Made by a program: the position numbers and the translations under genes
The notes under the pieces: generated by a model
Seen by the model: only the letters and a program-made list of their open reading frames with translations
Databases searched by the model: none
What the model was told of the DNA's origin: nothing
Shown here: piece by piece, positions 34,633 through 42,951 of the stretch
Layout: each line of letters opens with the position of its first letter
Numbering within the stretch: position 1 is the first letter of the stretch
Assembly: GCA_045596365.1 (NCBI GenBank)
Contig: JAZOCE010000002.1
Span: forward strand, 117,422-181,421
Direction of reading: 5' to 3'
DNA: 64,000 nucleotides
DNA from: RGIG4079 sp045596365
GTDB lineage: Bacteria; Bacteroidota; Bacteroidia; Bacteroidales; Muribaculaceae

Positions 34633-34911
34633 TTCAATGGTATGAAATCCATTGAACAGACATATTTTTTTGAGACGTTACGATACGTTATCTTCTGAGT
34701 TCAAACTTCGCAAAACTTTGTAACCATCAAGAAGATACGGCAACGGAACGTCTACGTTTATATGCACATTCAGTCGAAGAGGATTTAAACAAAACCCTCT
34801 TTGTAATCGCATATAATCAGACGTAGGCTGACACGTTGCTTATCCTTGATGGTGGGCAATGCGAAGGCCTGAACGAGGGATAAGTAAAGTTGCTCCCTAC
34901 GTCGTTTTTTT
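34633..34911 (+). ncRNA. candidate structured non-coding RNA, about 280 nt, four hairpin domains
   Basis: Four nested or serial helices are visible. H1: TTCAATGG/CCATTGAA (34633-34640, 34649-34656). H2: AGACGTT/AACGTCT (34673-34679, 34747-34753) enclosing ATCTTCT/AGAAGAT (34690-34696, 34730-34736). H3: TATATGC/GCATATA (34759-34765, 34809-34815) enclosing AAGAGG/CCTCTT (34777-34782, 34796-34801). H4: GACGTAGG/CCTACGTC (34820-34827, 34896-34903) enclosing CTTATCC/GGATAAG (34839-34845, 34878-34884), ending in seven T, a terminator. No long frame crosses it. It lacks the signature sequences of RNase P RNA, SRP RNA and tmRNA; 6S RNA cannot be excluded. It could also be a long leader of the XRE gene. 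Confidence 0.65.
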
Positions 34912-34955
34912 GTAGTCCTGTTTTTGGGGAGAAAAGGGCTTTTGAAAATGCTAAT

Positions 34956-35279
34956 ATGACAGACATAATTATCGGAGAAATCATCCGTCGCAAACTTGAC
35001 GAAAGCGGGATTTCATACACCGAATTTGCCAAACGTATTCATTGCGAAAGGCAATCGCTGTATTATCTTTTCAAGTGCAAAAGTATTGACATTGAGCGTT
35101 TGATGCTGATCTCAAAAGCATTAGACTATGATTTCATTAAACACATATACCTTGAAAAAGAAGGCAACAAAGAACACTCTACCCAAAATACTATCATAAT
35201 TGATATCGACGCAGACAAACTCAAATCCTTAGATAAAATCATCTTTAACATAAAGCACAACGACACATCTACACAATAG
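34956..35279 (+). CDS. small XRE-like helix-turn-helix protein
   Basis: A 107-residue protein from ATG 34956 (MTDIIIGEIIRRKLDESG); the longer frame from 34890 begins inside the terminator of the RNA and is rejected. Residues 5-60 form a Cro/XRE-type HTH (ISYTEFAKRIHCERQSLYYLFKCKSIDIERLMLISKALDYDF). The C-terminal half (IIIDIDADKLKSLDKIIFNI) may mediate dimerisation. Such proteins occur on Bacteroides chromosomes and mobile elements, but no other element genes are here. It may regulate the adjoining RNA or TRL gene. Confidence 0.75.
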   Translation: MTDIIIGEIIRRKLDESGISYTEFAKRIHCERQSLYYLFKCKSIDIERLMLISKALDYDFIKHIYLEKEGNKEHSTQNTIIIDIDADKLKSLDKIIFNIKHNDTSTQ

Positions 35280-35284
35280 ATACC

Positions 35285-35324
35285 ATAGTCGAATTATTAG
35301 ACGACATAGTCAGACTATTAGACG
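35285..35324. repeat. two 19-bp direct repeats upstream of the TRL gene
   Basis: 35285-35303 and 35306-35324 both read ATAGTCxxAxTATTAGACG, 16 of 19 bases equal, spaced two helical turns apart (21 bp). They lie between the XRE gene and the TRL lipoprotein gene and may be binding sites. Confidence 0.45.
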
Positions 35325-35405
35325 CGCATTCTTTGTTAAAACGCACATTTTATCGCAATTTTGCTAATGATATTTTAATTATTTAACTCAAATAACGTAT
35401 TTATT

Positions 35406-35717
35406 ATGAAAAAGTTCTTTATGACTATTGTTGCAACTGTATTTTTGACAAGTTGCGCGTCAGTTACTACTCCGGTTGGTTTTTCAGGTCTTTATACAGG
35501 TGTTACATCAGGAGTAGCAGCGACTTCAAATAACGTTGGCACTAAAGTCGGAGAATCTAGCGCAACTAATGTGTTAGGACTATTTGCGACAGGTGATGCA
35601 GGTATTGATGTAGCAGCTAAAAAAGCCGGTATCAAAAAAATCAGCCATGTAGACCAAACTCAAACAAGTATATTAGGGTTGTTCTCTACTTACAAAACAA
35701 GAGTTTACGGAAACTAA
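35406..35717 (+). CDS. TRL-like small lipoprotein
   Basis: A 103-residue lipoprotein: MKKFFMTIVATVFLTSCAS signal with lipobox, then GFSGLYTGVTSGVAATSNNVGTKVGESSATNVLGLFATGDAGIDVAAKKAGIKKISHVD, the pattern of the TRL (tRNA-associated locus)-like family, and a closing ILGLFSTYKTRVYGN. Function unknown. A weak terminator follows at 35733, so it is likely a single-gene unit. Confidence 0.8.
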   Translation: MKKFFMTIVATVFLTSCASVTTPVGFSGLYTGVTSGVAATSNNVGTKVGESSATNVLGLFATGDAGIDVAAKKAGIKKISHVDQTQTSILGLFSTYKTRVYGN

Positions 35718-35732
35718 TTTTCAACAACAGGA

Positions 35733-35771
35733 GGCTGTGTCGAAATTCAAAATTTTGGCATAGCCCTTTTT
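35733..35771 (+). terminator. terminator after the TRL gene
   Basis: GGCTGTG (35733-35739) pairs with CATAGCC (35759-35765) with one G-T pair; an AAATT/AATTT helix can form inside; five T follow. Confidence 0.65.
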
Positions 35772-35781
35772 CAATGTCATC

Positions 35782-36309
35782 ATGTTAAAGAAATCATTTG
35801 TCATTTTTATTTGCTTAATCATATCGGTGGGATATATCAGAAGCAACAACTATTCTGATAAGTACATAACAACTTTATCAGAAAAAGGGATGTTGTTTTT
35901 TATTAAGCCTCAAAAAATGCCACGAATAAAAGGATATGATGCAGTTAAAGATATGGAATATGATATAACTTATATCACAAATACAGATTCTGTATCATAT
36001 ACTATATCTATTTATACAAAAACACCTATAAAAACAGATTCTGTTGAGATTCTGTATAATGGTAATATATTAAAAGAACAATTGGAAAAAATTTACATTG
36101 AGCCAAACAAATCAAAATGGGAAAGCCGATTACGATTTCGTATCCCTTATCATGTTTTTAAATCAATGTATCAGTTAACAAAATCATTCCAGTTTAAATT
36201 TTCAGATGACAAGCACATCGCATTCTTCTTTTTTGATTCAAGCAAATGGGAGAAAGAAAAGAAAAAGATGAATTCAATAATAGGTATAATAGACTATAAC
36301 AATGAATAA
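35782..36309 (+). CDS. exported hypothetical protein
   Basis: A 175-residue protein with an N-terminal hydrophobic signal (SFVIFICLIISVGYIRS). The rest is Lys-rich, beta-strand-prone (YDITYITNTDSVSYTISIYT) and not recognised. Base composition is clearly more AT-rich than the housekeeping genes. It overlaps the next gene, a BACON-domain protein, by 8 bp, so the two are probably translated together. No function is assigned. Confidence 0.65.
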   Translation: MLKKSFVIFICLIISVGYIRSNNYSDKYITTLSEKGMLFFIKPQKMPRIKGYDAVKDMEYDITYITNTDSVSYTISIYTKTPIKTDSVEILYNGNILKEQLEKIYIEPNKSKWESRLRFRIPYHVFKSMYQLTKSFQFKFSDDKHIAFFFFDSSKWEKEKKKMNSIIGIIDYNNE

Positions 36310-36904
36310 AATCATATTACTGTCATTATTGTCTTGCTTAACGTTATTGGCGCACGGGCAAGTAAATGTATCAACAGATGCTTTATATTTTGATAACACG
36401 GCAAACAATTCAATAATTATCAATATCACATCCGATGAAGAATGGAACTTCAGCACTAATGTAGACTGGATACACATAGAGAAAGTATCATCAAACATGT
36501 TATCGATAGAGACAATTTCAGCCAATGATAAAACGAATAAACGATATGCCCAAATTGTCATAACTCAAGCGGGAAAAACAAAATCCATCTCTATACAGCA
36601 AGAAGCATCCGAGCCAAGATTGATTGCATCAAAAGAGTCTGTCACAATACCATATAAGGGGGGGAATAATATAATTTCCATATCGTCAAATATGTCATGG
36701 AAAATCATGCAATCTCCACAATGGTGTATTTTAAATATCACTGATAATGATATCAATATTAAAGTTGGTCAAAATGATTCTAAAAAATCTCGTGCAAGTG
36801 TAATTATAATTAAAGCAGAAAACCATGAGATATCAATCCCCATAAAGCAAAGAGGAAATAGTATTTTCGATAAAATACAAGATAACGTTAACGATATAAT
36901 ATAA
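36302..36904 (+). CDS. exported protein with two BACON-like domains
   Basis: A 200-residue protein with a signal peptide (ILLSLLSCLTLLAHGQ). Two tandem BACON-type beta-sandwich repeats: residues about 20-100 (VSTDALYFDNTANNSIIINITSDEEWNFSTNVDWIHIEK ... ITQAGKTKSISIQQEA) and 103-190 (LIASKESVTIPYKGGNNIISISSNMSWKIMQSPQWCILN ... IPIKQRG). BACON domains bind carbohydrate or mucin in some surface proteins. It is central in the AT-rich three-gene unit 35782-37675. Confidence 0.75.
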   Translation: MNKIILLSLLSCLTLLAHGQVNVSTDALYFDNTANNSIIINITSDEEWNFSTNVDWIHIEKVSSNMLSIETISANDKTNKRYAQIVITQAGKTKSISIQQEASEPRLIASKESVTIPYKGGNNIISISSNMSWKIMQSPQWCILNITDNDINIKVGQNDSKKSRASVIIIKAENHEISIPIKQRGNSIFDKIQDNVNDII

Positions 36905-36916
36905 ATACATATATTT

Positions 36917-37675
36917 ATGAATAGAACATTAAAGTCCTTTTTTTTATTTACGTTATTGGTTGCATGTAATAATGTGTATGCTCAATATAACGATAATTTA
37001 AATAAATTTTTATCTCCTTTCTTTAAAAATGGATTTATTTTATTGCGCCAAGATTACCACTTAATAAATCCTGACAATGACAGAGTTTACACAAAAGATA
37101 ATATGGATTATTATGGTCGCATATATACTATTGGAGTAAGAACGGTAGATAATAATTTTATTGTCTTAAACGAAATGATTCAGCCATGGATAAAAGATAT
37201 GTCTATATCGAGCAATAGTAAATTTGTCCCTACTATCTCAAACACAGTTTACCGCACACATAATGCGACAGAGTGGGAACCCATAGCTTATGACAGCAGT
37301 AGTAACAACGCTCTTGTTGAAGAAAAGATATACACGATATCAGGATCTGAAGAATCAGGGTTTGAAATAGACACTCAATTTGGATCGAAAAAAGGATTTG
37401 CCGTATGGATTAAATCAAACGGTAAACTCTCTACCAAAAGTGATTTATCTTGCATTGATATTTACGTTGAACAATTAAATATAAAAACACGAGAAAATAT
37501 ATACGTATATGATATTTCCAATCAGCCCGGTGTTGATATCATAGGAGGATTTTATCTTGTGCCAAAGTCAGAAGAAACAGGCAAATTATCATTCAAAGTA
37601 AATGGATTATTCTCTAAAGTAGGTGGAGTCTGGAAATTTGTGTCATTAGGTGTCGACATGCCAGATGATTACTAA
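36917..37675 (+). CDS. exported hypothetical protein
   Basis: A 252-residue protein with a signal peptide (LKSFFLFTLLVACNNVYAQ); the Cys is followed by Asn-Asn so lipidation is possible but the AQ cleavage site fits better. The mature part is beta-rich with aromatic residues and no family I recognise. It starts 12 bp after the BACON gene. AT-rich like its two upstream neighbours. No terminator was identified after it. Confidence 0.65.
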   Translation: MNRTLKSFFLFTLLVACNNVYAQYNDNLNKFLSPFFKNGFILLRQDYHLINPDNDRVYTKDNMDYYGRIYTIGVRTVDNNFIVLNEMIQPWIKDMSISSNSKFVPTISNTVYRTHNATEWEPIAYDSSSNNALVEEKIYTISGSEESGFEIDTQFGSKKGFAVWIKSNGKLSTKSDLSCIDIYVEQLNIKTRENIYVYDISNQPGVDIIGGFYLVPKSEETGKLSFKVNGLFSKVGGVWKFVSLGVDMPDDY

Positions 37676-37808
37676 TAAGGAGTTACACTATAATATAGCA
37701 AATATAAATAAGCTTATTAGTCAAAATAGTACATAAAAAGCAAGCCGTTTTTACTAATTAGCATATTAATACAGATTTTTATCATTATACAAAACTTTGA
37801 ATATGATG

Positions 37809-37838
37809 GAGACGGCGGATTGTGAAATTCGCCGTCTC
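37809..37838. other. GC-rich hairpin in an AT-rich gap
   Basis: GAGACGGCG (37809-37817) pairs with CGCCGTCTC (37830-37838). No T-run follows. The remaining gap (37676-37947) holds a TATTTTTG -7 box at 37896-37903 for the next gene and no gene of its own. Confidence 0.45.
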
Positions 37839-37947
37839 TCACTCATCAATGTAGCGGATTTCTCTACACAACTCTTATGCAAGAGTAAAAATAACTATTT
37901 TTGTATAAATACAATAAACCATACTAACCTAATTAATTTTCTGACAA

Positions 37948-38931
37948 ATGAAAAAATTAAATCTTTTGGGCATCATAATGGTGCTTCTAATGGGCTTGAA
38001 TTTTGTATCATGCTCAAGTGATGATGACAAGTCCTCTGTATCTGACGAATATAGCGAAGACCTATTTTCTATCGAAGGAGCAATATTCCATGAAGGGGAC
38101 CTTCCTGAGGCTACAACCACAAATGAAATTGAAGGTGTTAGCTTCAACGACAGAGCTCTTTCTGGTGGGATGAATTTTATCGTTGTAAACAGCGAAACTG
38201 TTTATCAAAAATTTTATGTCGGGACTGCTGATTCTGATGGTTATTGGGAATATGTACCCAACCAATCACGTGCCAATAACAGAACCATTTACAGCATCCC
38301 CATCATGTATGGAACAAACTACAACAAAGACATTACAATGGTACTTATCGGGGTTGACGATGAAGGAAACGTTACTGTTCAATACCAATTTGATGTAACA
38401 TTTGTAGACAGCCAGAGTGGAGACATCAACATCAACCTCACATTTTCAACCCCTAAGGATGTTGACCTTCACCTTTACACTCCAAGCGGAGAACACATCT
38501 ATTATGGTAACAGAGGCGGAAATATCACCATCGGTGACGAAGTTGTTGCCTACGGATTAGATCACGACTCAAATGCAGGTTGTTCTCTTGACTATCTCAA
38601 CAACGAAAATATCTTCATTCCTGAAGAGCTTGTTGAAAATGGTGAATATCGCATAGTTGTTGACTTGTGGGAAAATTGCACAAATGAATATGAAACATCA
38701 TGGGCAGTAATCGCACGTTATAAAGGAAATATCATTGAAAATGAATTAACCGGTTGGAGCAATCCTGCTACAGGCACATACGCAGCCAACGCACAGTCAG
38801 ACGACATGACCACTGTTATGACATTTACGATTTCTGACGCAAAAGAAAGTCGCTCAGCTAAATCATTTGAAATCACTCCTCGCAAACTCACTAATGCAGA
38901 AAAAGCAAAAATCGAATTTGCATTAGATTAA
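37948..38931 (+). CDS. lipoprotein with a DUF2135/YfaP-like domain
   Basis: A 327-residue lipoprotein: MKKLNLLGIIMVLLMGLNFVSC signal followed by an acidic SSDDD linker that often marks surface export in Bacteroidetes. Residues about 165-265 (VDLHLYTPSGEHIYYGNRGG ... YGLDHDSNAGCSLD ... ENIFIPEELVENGEYRIVVDLWENC) resemble DUF2135/YfaP beta-sandwich proteins. The ligand is unknown. A 13-bp terminator stem follows. Confidence 0.7.
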   Translation: MKKLNLLGIIMVLLMGLNFVSCSSDDDKSSVSDEYSEDLFSIEGAIFHEGDLPEATTTNEIEGVSFNDRALSGGMNFIVVNSETVYQKFYVGTADSDGYWEYVPNQSRANNRTIYSIPIMYGTNYNKDITMVLIGVDDEGNVTVQYQFDVTFVDSQSGDININLTFSTPKDVDLHLYTPSGEHIYYGNRGGNITIGDEVVAYGLDHDSNAGCSLDYLNNENIFIPEELVENGEYRIVVDLWENCTNEYETSWAVIARYKGNIIENELTGWSNPATGTYAANAQSDDMTTVMTFTISDAKESRSAKSFEITPRKLTNAEKAKIEFALD

Positions 38932-38958
38932 ATAACGGCAATAATTCCATTATAACAG

Positions 38959-38989
38959 AAAATGCGTTCTCGACTGAGAACGCATTTTT
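38959..38989 (+). terminator. terminator of the DUF2135-like lipoprotein gene
   Basis: AAAATGCGTTCTC (38959-38971) pairs perfectly with GAGAACGCATTTT (38976-38988) around a 4-nt loop, with T-run. Confidence 0.9.
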
Positions 38990-39042
38990 ATTGTATATTA
39001 CAATTGGTAATTTTAAACGTTGATTACCTGAACAAAAGTTAT

Positions 39043-39774
39043 TTAGATTTTGTCGTTGAGGAGGTGGAGTTTAGTGGCGATTTTGCGATAGTCTTTTGAC
39101 GCAAGATAAGCATCAATGGCATCGGCATGAACATGGCGATGGAGGTCGGTACCAATAAAATCTACGTAACCTTTTTCTACGAGATATTCCGCAATTACCT
39201 TCTCATCTTTGCCATAATATCCGGCAAGGCTCAATAGATTAATTTGAAACAGAGTCCCCACGTTATGCAACTCATCATAACGAGTGCGCTTATTGCCATA
39301 GTAGTAAAAATAACGTTCAGGATGAGCAAGAATGGGCTTGTAACCTCTCACTTTCAAATCAAATAATGTTTTATCTAAATCCCACGACTCTTGAAAAAAC
39401 GGATTTTCTACCAACAAATAATTATCGGGCAACGGAACAATATTTCTACATTCCAATTGGGTCAAGAAAAATTCATCTAAACGATATTCCGCCGAATGGC
39501 TTAATTCAATATCAACGCCACGAGTATCAAGTTCCGATTTTAACATCTCAAATGCCGGTGCAATCGTCTCGGGTGTATTTTCAAAAGTATCCTGTGTAAC
39601 ATGGGGCGACGCAATAATGCGGTTGATACCCCACCCTTTCATGCGCTCAACAAGCTCTACCGACGTACTGACATCAGGTGATCCATCATCAACACCTGGC
39701 ACAATGTGGCAATGTATATCTGTTTTGAAACACAACTCTGCTTTTTCGGTTTTCTTCTTGAATATTGAGAACAT
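39043..39774 (-). CDS. CpsB/YwqE-type tyrosine-protein phosphatase (PHP family)
   Basis: A 243-residue manganese-dependent PHP phosphatase. TDIHCHIVPGVDDGSPD (metal-binding HxH and Asp), IASPHVT, AEYRLD, ILAHPERY and IGTDLHRH are the family motifs. CpsB homologues dephosphorylate tyrosine kinases controlling capsule export; no polysaccharide genes are in this window. A TATTTTTG -7 box for the minus strand lies at 39807-39814, in the intergenic space shared with the divergent carboxyltransferase gene. Confidence 0.9.
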   Translation of the reverse strand: MFSIFKKKTEKAELCFKTDIHCHIVPGVDDGSPDVSTSVELVERMKGWGINRIIASPHVTQDTFENTPETIAPAFEMLKSELDTRGVDIELSHSAEYRLDEFFLTQLECRNIVPLPDNYLLVENPFFQESWDLDKTLFDLKVRGYKPILAHPERYFYYYGNKRTRYDELHNVGTLFQINLLSLAGYYGKDEKVIAEYLVEKGYVDFIGTDLHRHVHADAIDAYLASKDYRKIATKLHLLNDKI

Positions 39775-39957
39775 AAAATTATACTGAATTGTTATCTTTT
39801 TATCTGCAAAAATACAGATAACTCATGTAATGCAAAAAAAATTATGGATAAATTTCCGCAATTCAGATAAAAAACATTACATTTGCGAATATTCTGAATA
39901 AATTCAACTTTTAGTCGAATAAAATATATACTAAACCTAAATATTTTAATACCGAAT

Positions 39958-42081
39958 ATGGGACAAAAACTCAAAATCAGAGACTTAACTCTACGCGACG
40001 GTCAGCAATCACTATTTGCAACCCGTCTTAATCAAGCCAACATTGACAAATTGTTGCCTCTCTATGAAAATGCCGGTTTCTACGCTATGGAAGTATGGGG
40101 TGGAGCAGTACCCGACTCCGTTATGCGCTATCTTGACGAATCGCCCTGGAATCGTCTTCGTAGTGTAAGCCAGGCTATGAAAGGCAAATCTTTATTAACT
40201 GCTCTTTCTCGCGGACGCAACCTTTTCGGATATGTCCCTTATCCCGATACCGTTCTTGAAGGATTTTACAAAGAAGCAATCAAAAACGGATTAAATGTGA
40301 TGCGTATCTTCGATGCACTCAACGACATCGACAACGTTAAAGAATCTATCAAATTAATCAATAACCTTGGCGGTATCCCTGATGGTGCCGTATGTTATAC
40401 TGTCGATCCAAAAGAAGAACCCGTTCAAGAAGAAAAAGTGGGATTCTTCGCATCTCTATTCGGCAAAAAGAAAAAAACTGTTGCTCCCGAAAAAATCTTC
40501 ACCGATGAATACTTTGTTGAAAAAGCAAAGACAATGGAAGCTCTCGGGGCAAAAATCATCACTCTTAAAGACATGGCTGGTCTTGTCAGTCCATCACGTG
40601 CCGCTTCAATCATTTCTAAATTAAAAGCTGCCGTTAAAGTACCTGTTGATTTCCACACTCACTGTACCCCGGGCTATGGCTTAGGCTCAGCCTTAATGGC
40701 AATGATACATGGTGTTGACATCCTCGACACCAACATTTGGTGGTTTGGTGGTGGCTCTGCTGCTCCTGCTATTGAGTTAATTTATGTATTTGCCAAGAAA
40801 CTCGGCATCGAGGTAGAAGCTAACATGGAAGTCGTAGGACAAATCCGCAACCAATTGCGTGAAGCTCGCGAATCACTCAAAGACTTTGACCTTGGTAAAT
40901 TACCCAACGCTTTCGATCCGCTTAACGACACTCTCCCTGCTGAAATTGACGCTCAATTTGATGCTGCAATCAAGGCTGCTGAAGCAGGCAATGAAGATGC
41001 GCTTCTTGCGGCTTGTCATGCAATAGAGGCTTACTTTGGTTTTCCAAAACCAAACCTACTTGTTAAAGAAGCAGAAGTACCCGGTGGCATGTACTCCAAC
41101 ATGGTGGCTCAGCTCAAATCACTTCAAGCTGAAGACCTTCTTGACGACGCTATGCGCTTAATTCCTAAGGTGCGCCGCGATGCAGGTCTTGTTCCATTGG
41201 TAACCCCAACAAGCCAAATCGTTGGTAGCCAAGCTGTGAGCGTTGCTCTCGACCGCAAAAAAGGGAACCCCGACTACTCTAACCCATCTAACCAATTCAT
41301 CTCTCTCATCAAGGGTGAATATGGTAAAACTCCCGTTGCTATCGATCCTGCTTTCCGCGAAAAAATCACAGGTAGCCCCATCGAAAAACCCTACGATGTA
41401 TCATCTTATAAGAAACCGGAAAATCCTGTTCTTGAAGACCTCGGTGGCGTGAAACTCGCTGCTAATGACGAAGAATACTTATTGCTCGAACTTCTTCCAA
41501 GCGTTGCCAACGGCTTCCTTCGCCGTCGTCGCGCTGAAGAATACACTCCGGTAGAAGCTCCTAAGACTGAAACAGCCGAAACTCCAGCTAAAGAAGCTCA
41601 AGCACCAATCACAGGCGAGACACTCAAAGCTCCAATGGGCGGTCGCGTAATATCCATCAACGTGAAACCTGGCGACAAAGTGAAGAAAGGCGAAGTATTG
41701 CTCGTTTACGAAGCAATGAAGATGGAAAACGATGTTCTTGCCGAAAAAGACGTTATAATCAAGCGCGTCTTCGTTAAACCTGAAGATGTTGTCAACACCG
41801 ACGACGTAATGATTGAATTTGGCGTTGAGGGCGAAGTTATTGCTGAAGCAGACGAAGCCCCTATCTCTGACAACGTATTGACAGCACCAATGGGTGGTCG
41901 CGTTATCTCTATCAATGTCAAACCAGGAGATAGCGTCAAGAAAGGAGATGTGTTGCTTGTCTACGAAGCAATGAAGATGGAAAACGATGTTCTTGCCGAA
42001 AAAGATGCTGTAATCAAACGCATCTTTGTTAAGCCTGAGGATGTCGTTAATGCCGACGCCCTATTGATTGAATTTGAATAA
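39958..42081 (+). CDS. pyruvate/oxaloacetate carboxyltransferase subunit with two tandem biotinyl domains
   Basis: A 707-residue protein. Residues 1-460 form the carboxyltransferase TIM-barrel of pyruvate carboxylase subunit B / oxaloacetate decarboxylase alpha (RDLTLRDGQQSLFATRL, MRIFDALND, LKDMAGLVSPS, DFHTHCTPGYG, with the biotin-accepting Lys in KDMAG), with an extra Lys-rich insert (FFASLFGKKKKT) near residue 165. After a linker come two near-identical biotin-attachment domains with EAMKMEN at about residues 584-590 and 670-676. The usual protein has one. The biotin carboxylase partner is not in this window. TACATTTG at 39878-39885 is the -7 box. Confidence 0.92.
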   Translation: MGQKLKIRDLTLRDGQQSLFATRLNQANIDKLLPLYENAGFYAMEVWGGAVPDSVMRYLDESPWNRLRSVSQAMKGKSLLTALSRGRNLFGYVPYPDTVLEGFYKEAIKNGLNVMRIFDALNDIDNVKESIKLINNLGGIPDGAVCYTVDPKEEPVQEEKVGFFASLFGKKKKTVAPEKIFTDEYFVEKAKTMEALGAKIITLKDMAGLVSPSRAASIISKLKAAVKVPVDFHTHCTPGYGLGSALMAMIHGVDILDTNIWWFGGGSAAPAIELIYVFAKKLGIEVEANMEVVGQIRNQLREARESLKDFDLGKLPNAFDPLNDTLPAEIDAQFDAAIKAAEAGNEDALLAACHAIEAYFGFPKPNLLVKEAEVPGGMYSNMVAQLKSLQAEDLLDDAMRLIPKVRRDAGLVPLVTPTSQIVGSQAVSVALDRKKGNPDYSNPSNQFISLIKGEYGKTPVAIDPAFREKITGSPIEKPYDVSSYKKPENPVLEDLGGVKLAANDEEYLLLELLPSVANGFLRRRRAEEYTPVEAPKTETAETPAKEAQAPITGETLKAPMGGRVISINVKPGDKVKKGEVLLVYEAMKMENDVLAEKDVIIKRVFVKPEDVVNTDDVMIEFGVEGEVIAEADEAPISDNVLTAPMGGRVISINVKPGDSVKKGDVLLVYEAMKMENDVLAEKDAVIKRIFVKPEDVVNADALLIEFE

Positions 42082-42096
42082 AAATTCCACGAAAGT

Positions 42097-42127
42097 TTTG
42101 CCAATCAAAGAAAAATGGCTAAATTTG
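42097..42127 (+). promoter_or_regulatory. promoter of rpmE2
   Basis: TTTG (42097-42100), 19-bp spacer, TAAATTTG (42120-42127); leader of about 65 nt. Confidence 0.7.
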
Positions 42128-42198
42128 CAAGCCATTACAAATTATCGCCTTACCAGCGTTGATTTAAAACTTTGATTAACAATAAAAACTAAATAAAG

Positions 42199-42453
42199 AT
42201 GAAAAAAGACATCCATCCTTCAAATTATCGTGAAGTAGTATTCAAAGACATGTCTAATGAGGAAATCTTCATTACTCGTTCAACTGTTGCAGCTAAAGAA
42301 ACTATCGAAGTTGATGGCGTAACTTACCCATTAGTTAAGCTTGAAATCACAAGCGCTTCTCACCCATTCTTCACAGGTAAGCAAAAACTTGTTGACACTG
42401 CAGGTCGCGTAGATAAGTTCATGAGCCGCTACGGTAACCGCAAAAAGAAATAA
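42199..42453 (+). CDS. rpmE2: 50S ribosomal protein L31 type B
   Basis: An 84-residue ribosomal protein with the L31 pattern MKKDIHPSNYREVVFKDMS, TRSTVAAKETIEVDG, EITSASHPFFTGKQKLVDTAGRVDKFMSRYG. It lacks the CxxC zinc ligands of type A L31, so it is the zinc-independent form. It sits alone between its promoter and a strong terminator. In other bacteria such paralogues are induced when zinc is low, but no zinc-responsive operator is evident here and it may be the only L31. Confidence 0.93.
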   Translation: MKKDIHPSNYREVVFKDMSNEEIFITRSTVAAKETIEVDGVTYPLVKLEITSASHPFFTGKQKLVDTAGRVDKFMSRYGNRKKK

Positions 42454-42471
42454 TCAATACATTATTAATAC

Positions 42472-42502
42472 AAAGTCCGGATTTCTCAATCCGGACTTTT
42501 TT
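42472..42502 (+). terminator. terminator of rpmE2
   Basis: AAAGTCCGGATT (42472-42483) pairs with AATCCGGACTTT (42488-42499) and T-run. Confidence 0.93.
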
Positions 42503-42582
42503 ATTCCCTTTTTCATTTTCTATTCTTTTCACTCGGTTGCTCTCTCTTCTCTCCTTTTCCTTTATCACTTTTACCATGGATT

Positions 42583-42620
42583 AAAAAACAAAGGAGAACC
42601 AATAAATTGATTCTCCTTTG
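42583..42620 (-). terminator. terminator of the tRNA cluster
   Basis: Minus strand CAAAGGAGAA (42620-42611) pairs with TTCTCCTTTG (42598-42589), then six T. Confidence 0.85.
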
Positions 42621-42631
42621 CTAAATGAACG

Positions 42632-42715
42632 TGTCCGAGATGAGATTCGAACTCACACAGCCGAACGGCCACTACCCCCTCAAAGTAGCGTGTCTACCAA
42701 TTCCACCACCCGGAC
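42632..42715 (-). tRNA. tRNA-Leu (anticodon GAG)
   Basis: An 84-nt class II tRNA. Acceptor GTCCGGG pairs with CTCGGAC, D-arm GGTGGAATTGGTAGACAC, anticodon loop TTGAGGG flanked by CTACT/GGTAG, a long variable arm and TTCGAAT in the T-loop. CCA is not encoded. Last of three tRNAs on the minus strand. Confidence 0.95.
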
Positions 42716-42747
42716 ATAAACCCTTCTTTTTAGACAAAAAAAAATAG

Positions 42748-42820
42748 AGCGAAAAACGGGACTCGAACCCGCGACCCCAACCTTGGCAAGGTTGTGCTCT
42801 ACCAACTGAGCTATTTTCGC
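42748..42820 (-). tRNA. tRNA-Gly (anticodon GCC), copy 2
   Basis: 73 nt; acceptor GCGAAAA/TTTTCGC, anticodon loop TTGCCAA between CAACC and GGTTG, T-loop TTCGAGT. Identical in sequence to the copy at 42869. CCA not encoded. Confidence 0.96.
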
Positions 42821-42868
42821 AATTAAACGTCTCTAAAAAAGAGGGGTTCTATTTCATTGTTCTCTTTG

Positions 42869-42941
42869 AGCGAAAAACGGGACTCGAACCCGCGACCCCA
42901 ACCTTGGCAAGGTTGTGCTCTACCAACTGAGCTATTTTCGC
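42869..42941 (-). tRNA. tRNA-Gly (anticodon GCC), copy 1
   Basis: 73 nt and identical to the downstream copy; first tRNA of the cluster, 10 bp after the promoter's -7 box. Confidence 0.96.
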
Positions 42942-42951
42942 AATTGCGATG

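Noticed and set aside
37797..38021. 74-codon frame upstream of the DUF2135-like lipoprotein
   Set aside because: Overlaps the real gene in another frame, covers a hairpin and promoter box, and has no protein-like features.
42748..42941. Two identical tRNA-Gly genes considered as attachment-site duplication from an integrated element
   Set aside because: No integrase or foreign genes between or beside them; simple tandem tRNA duplication explains it.
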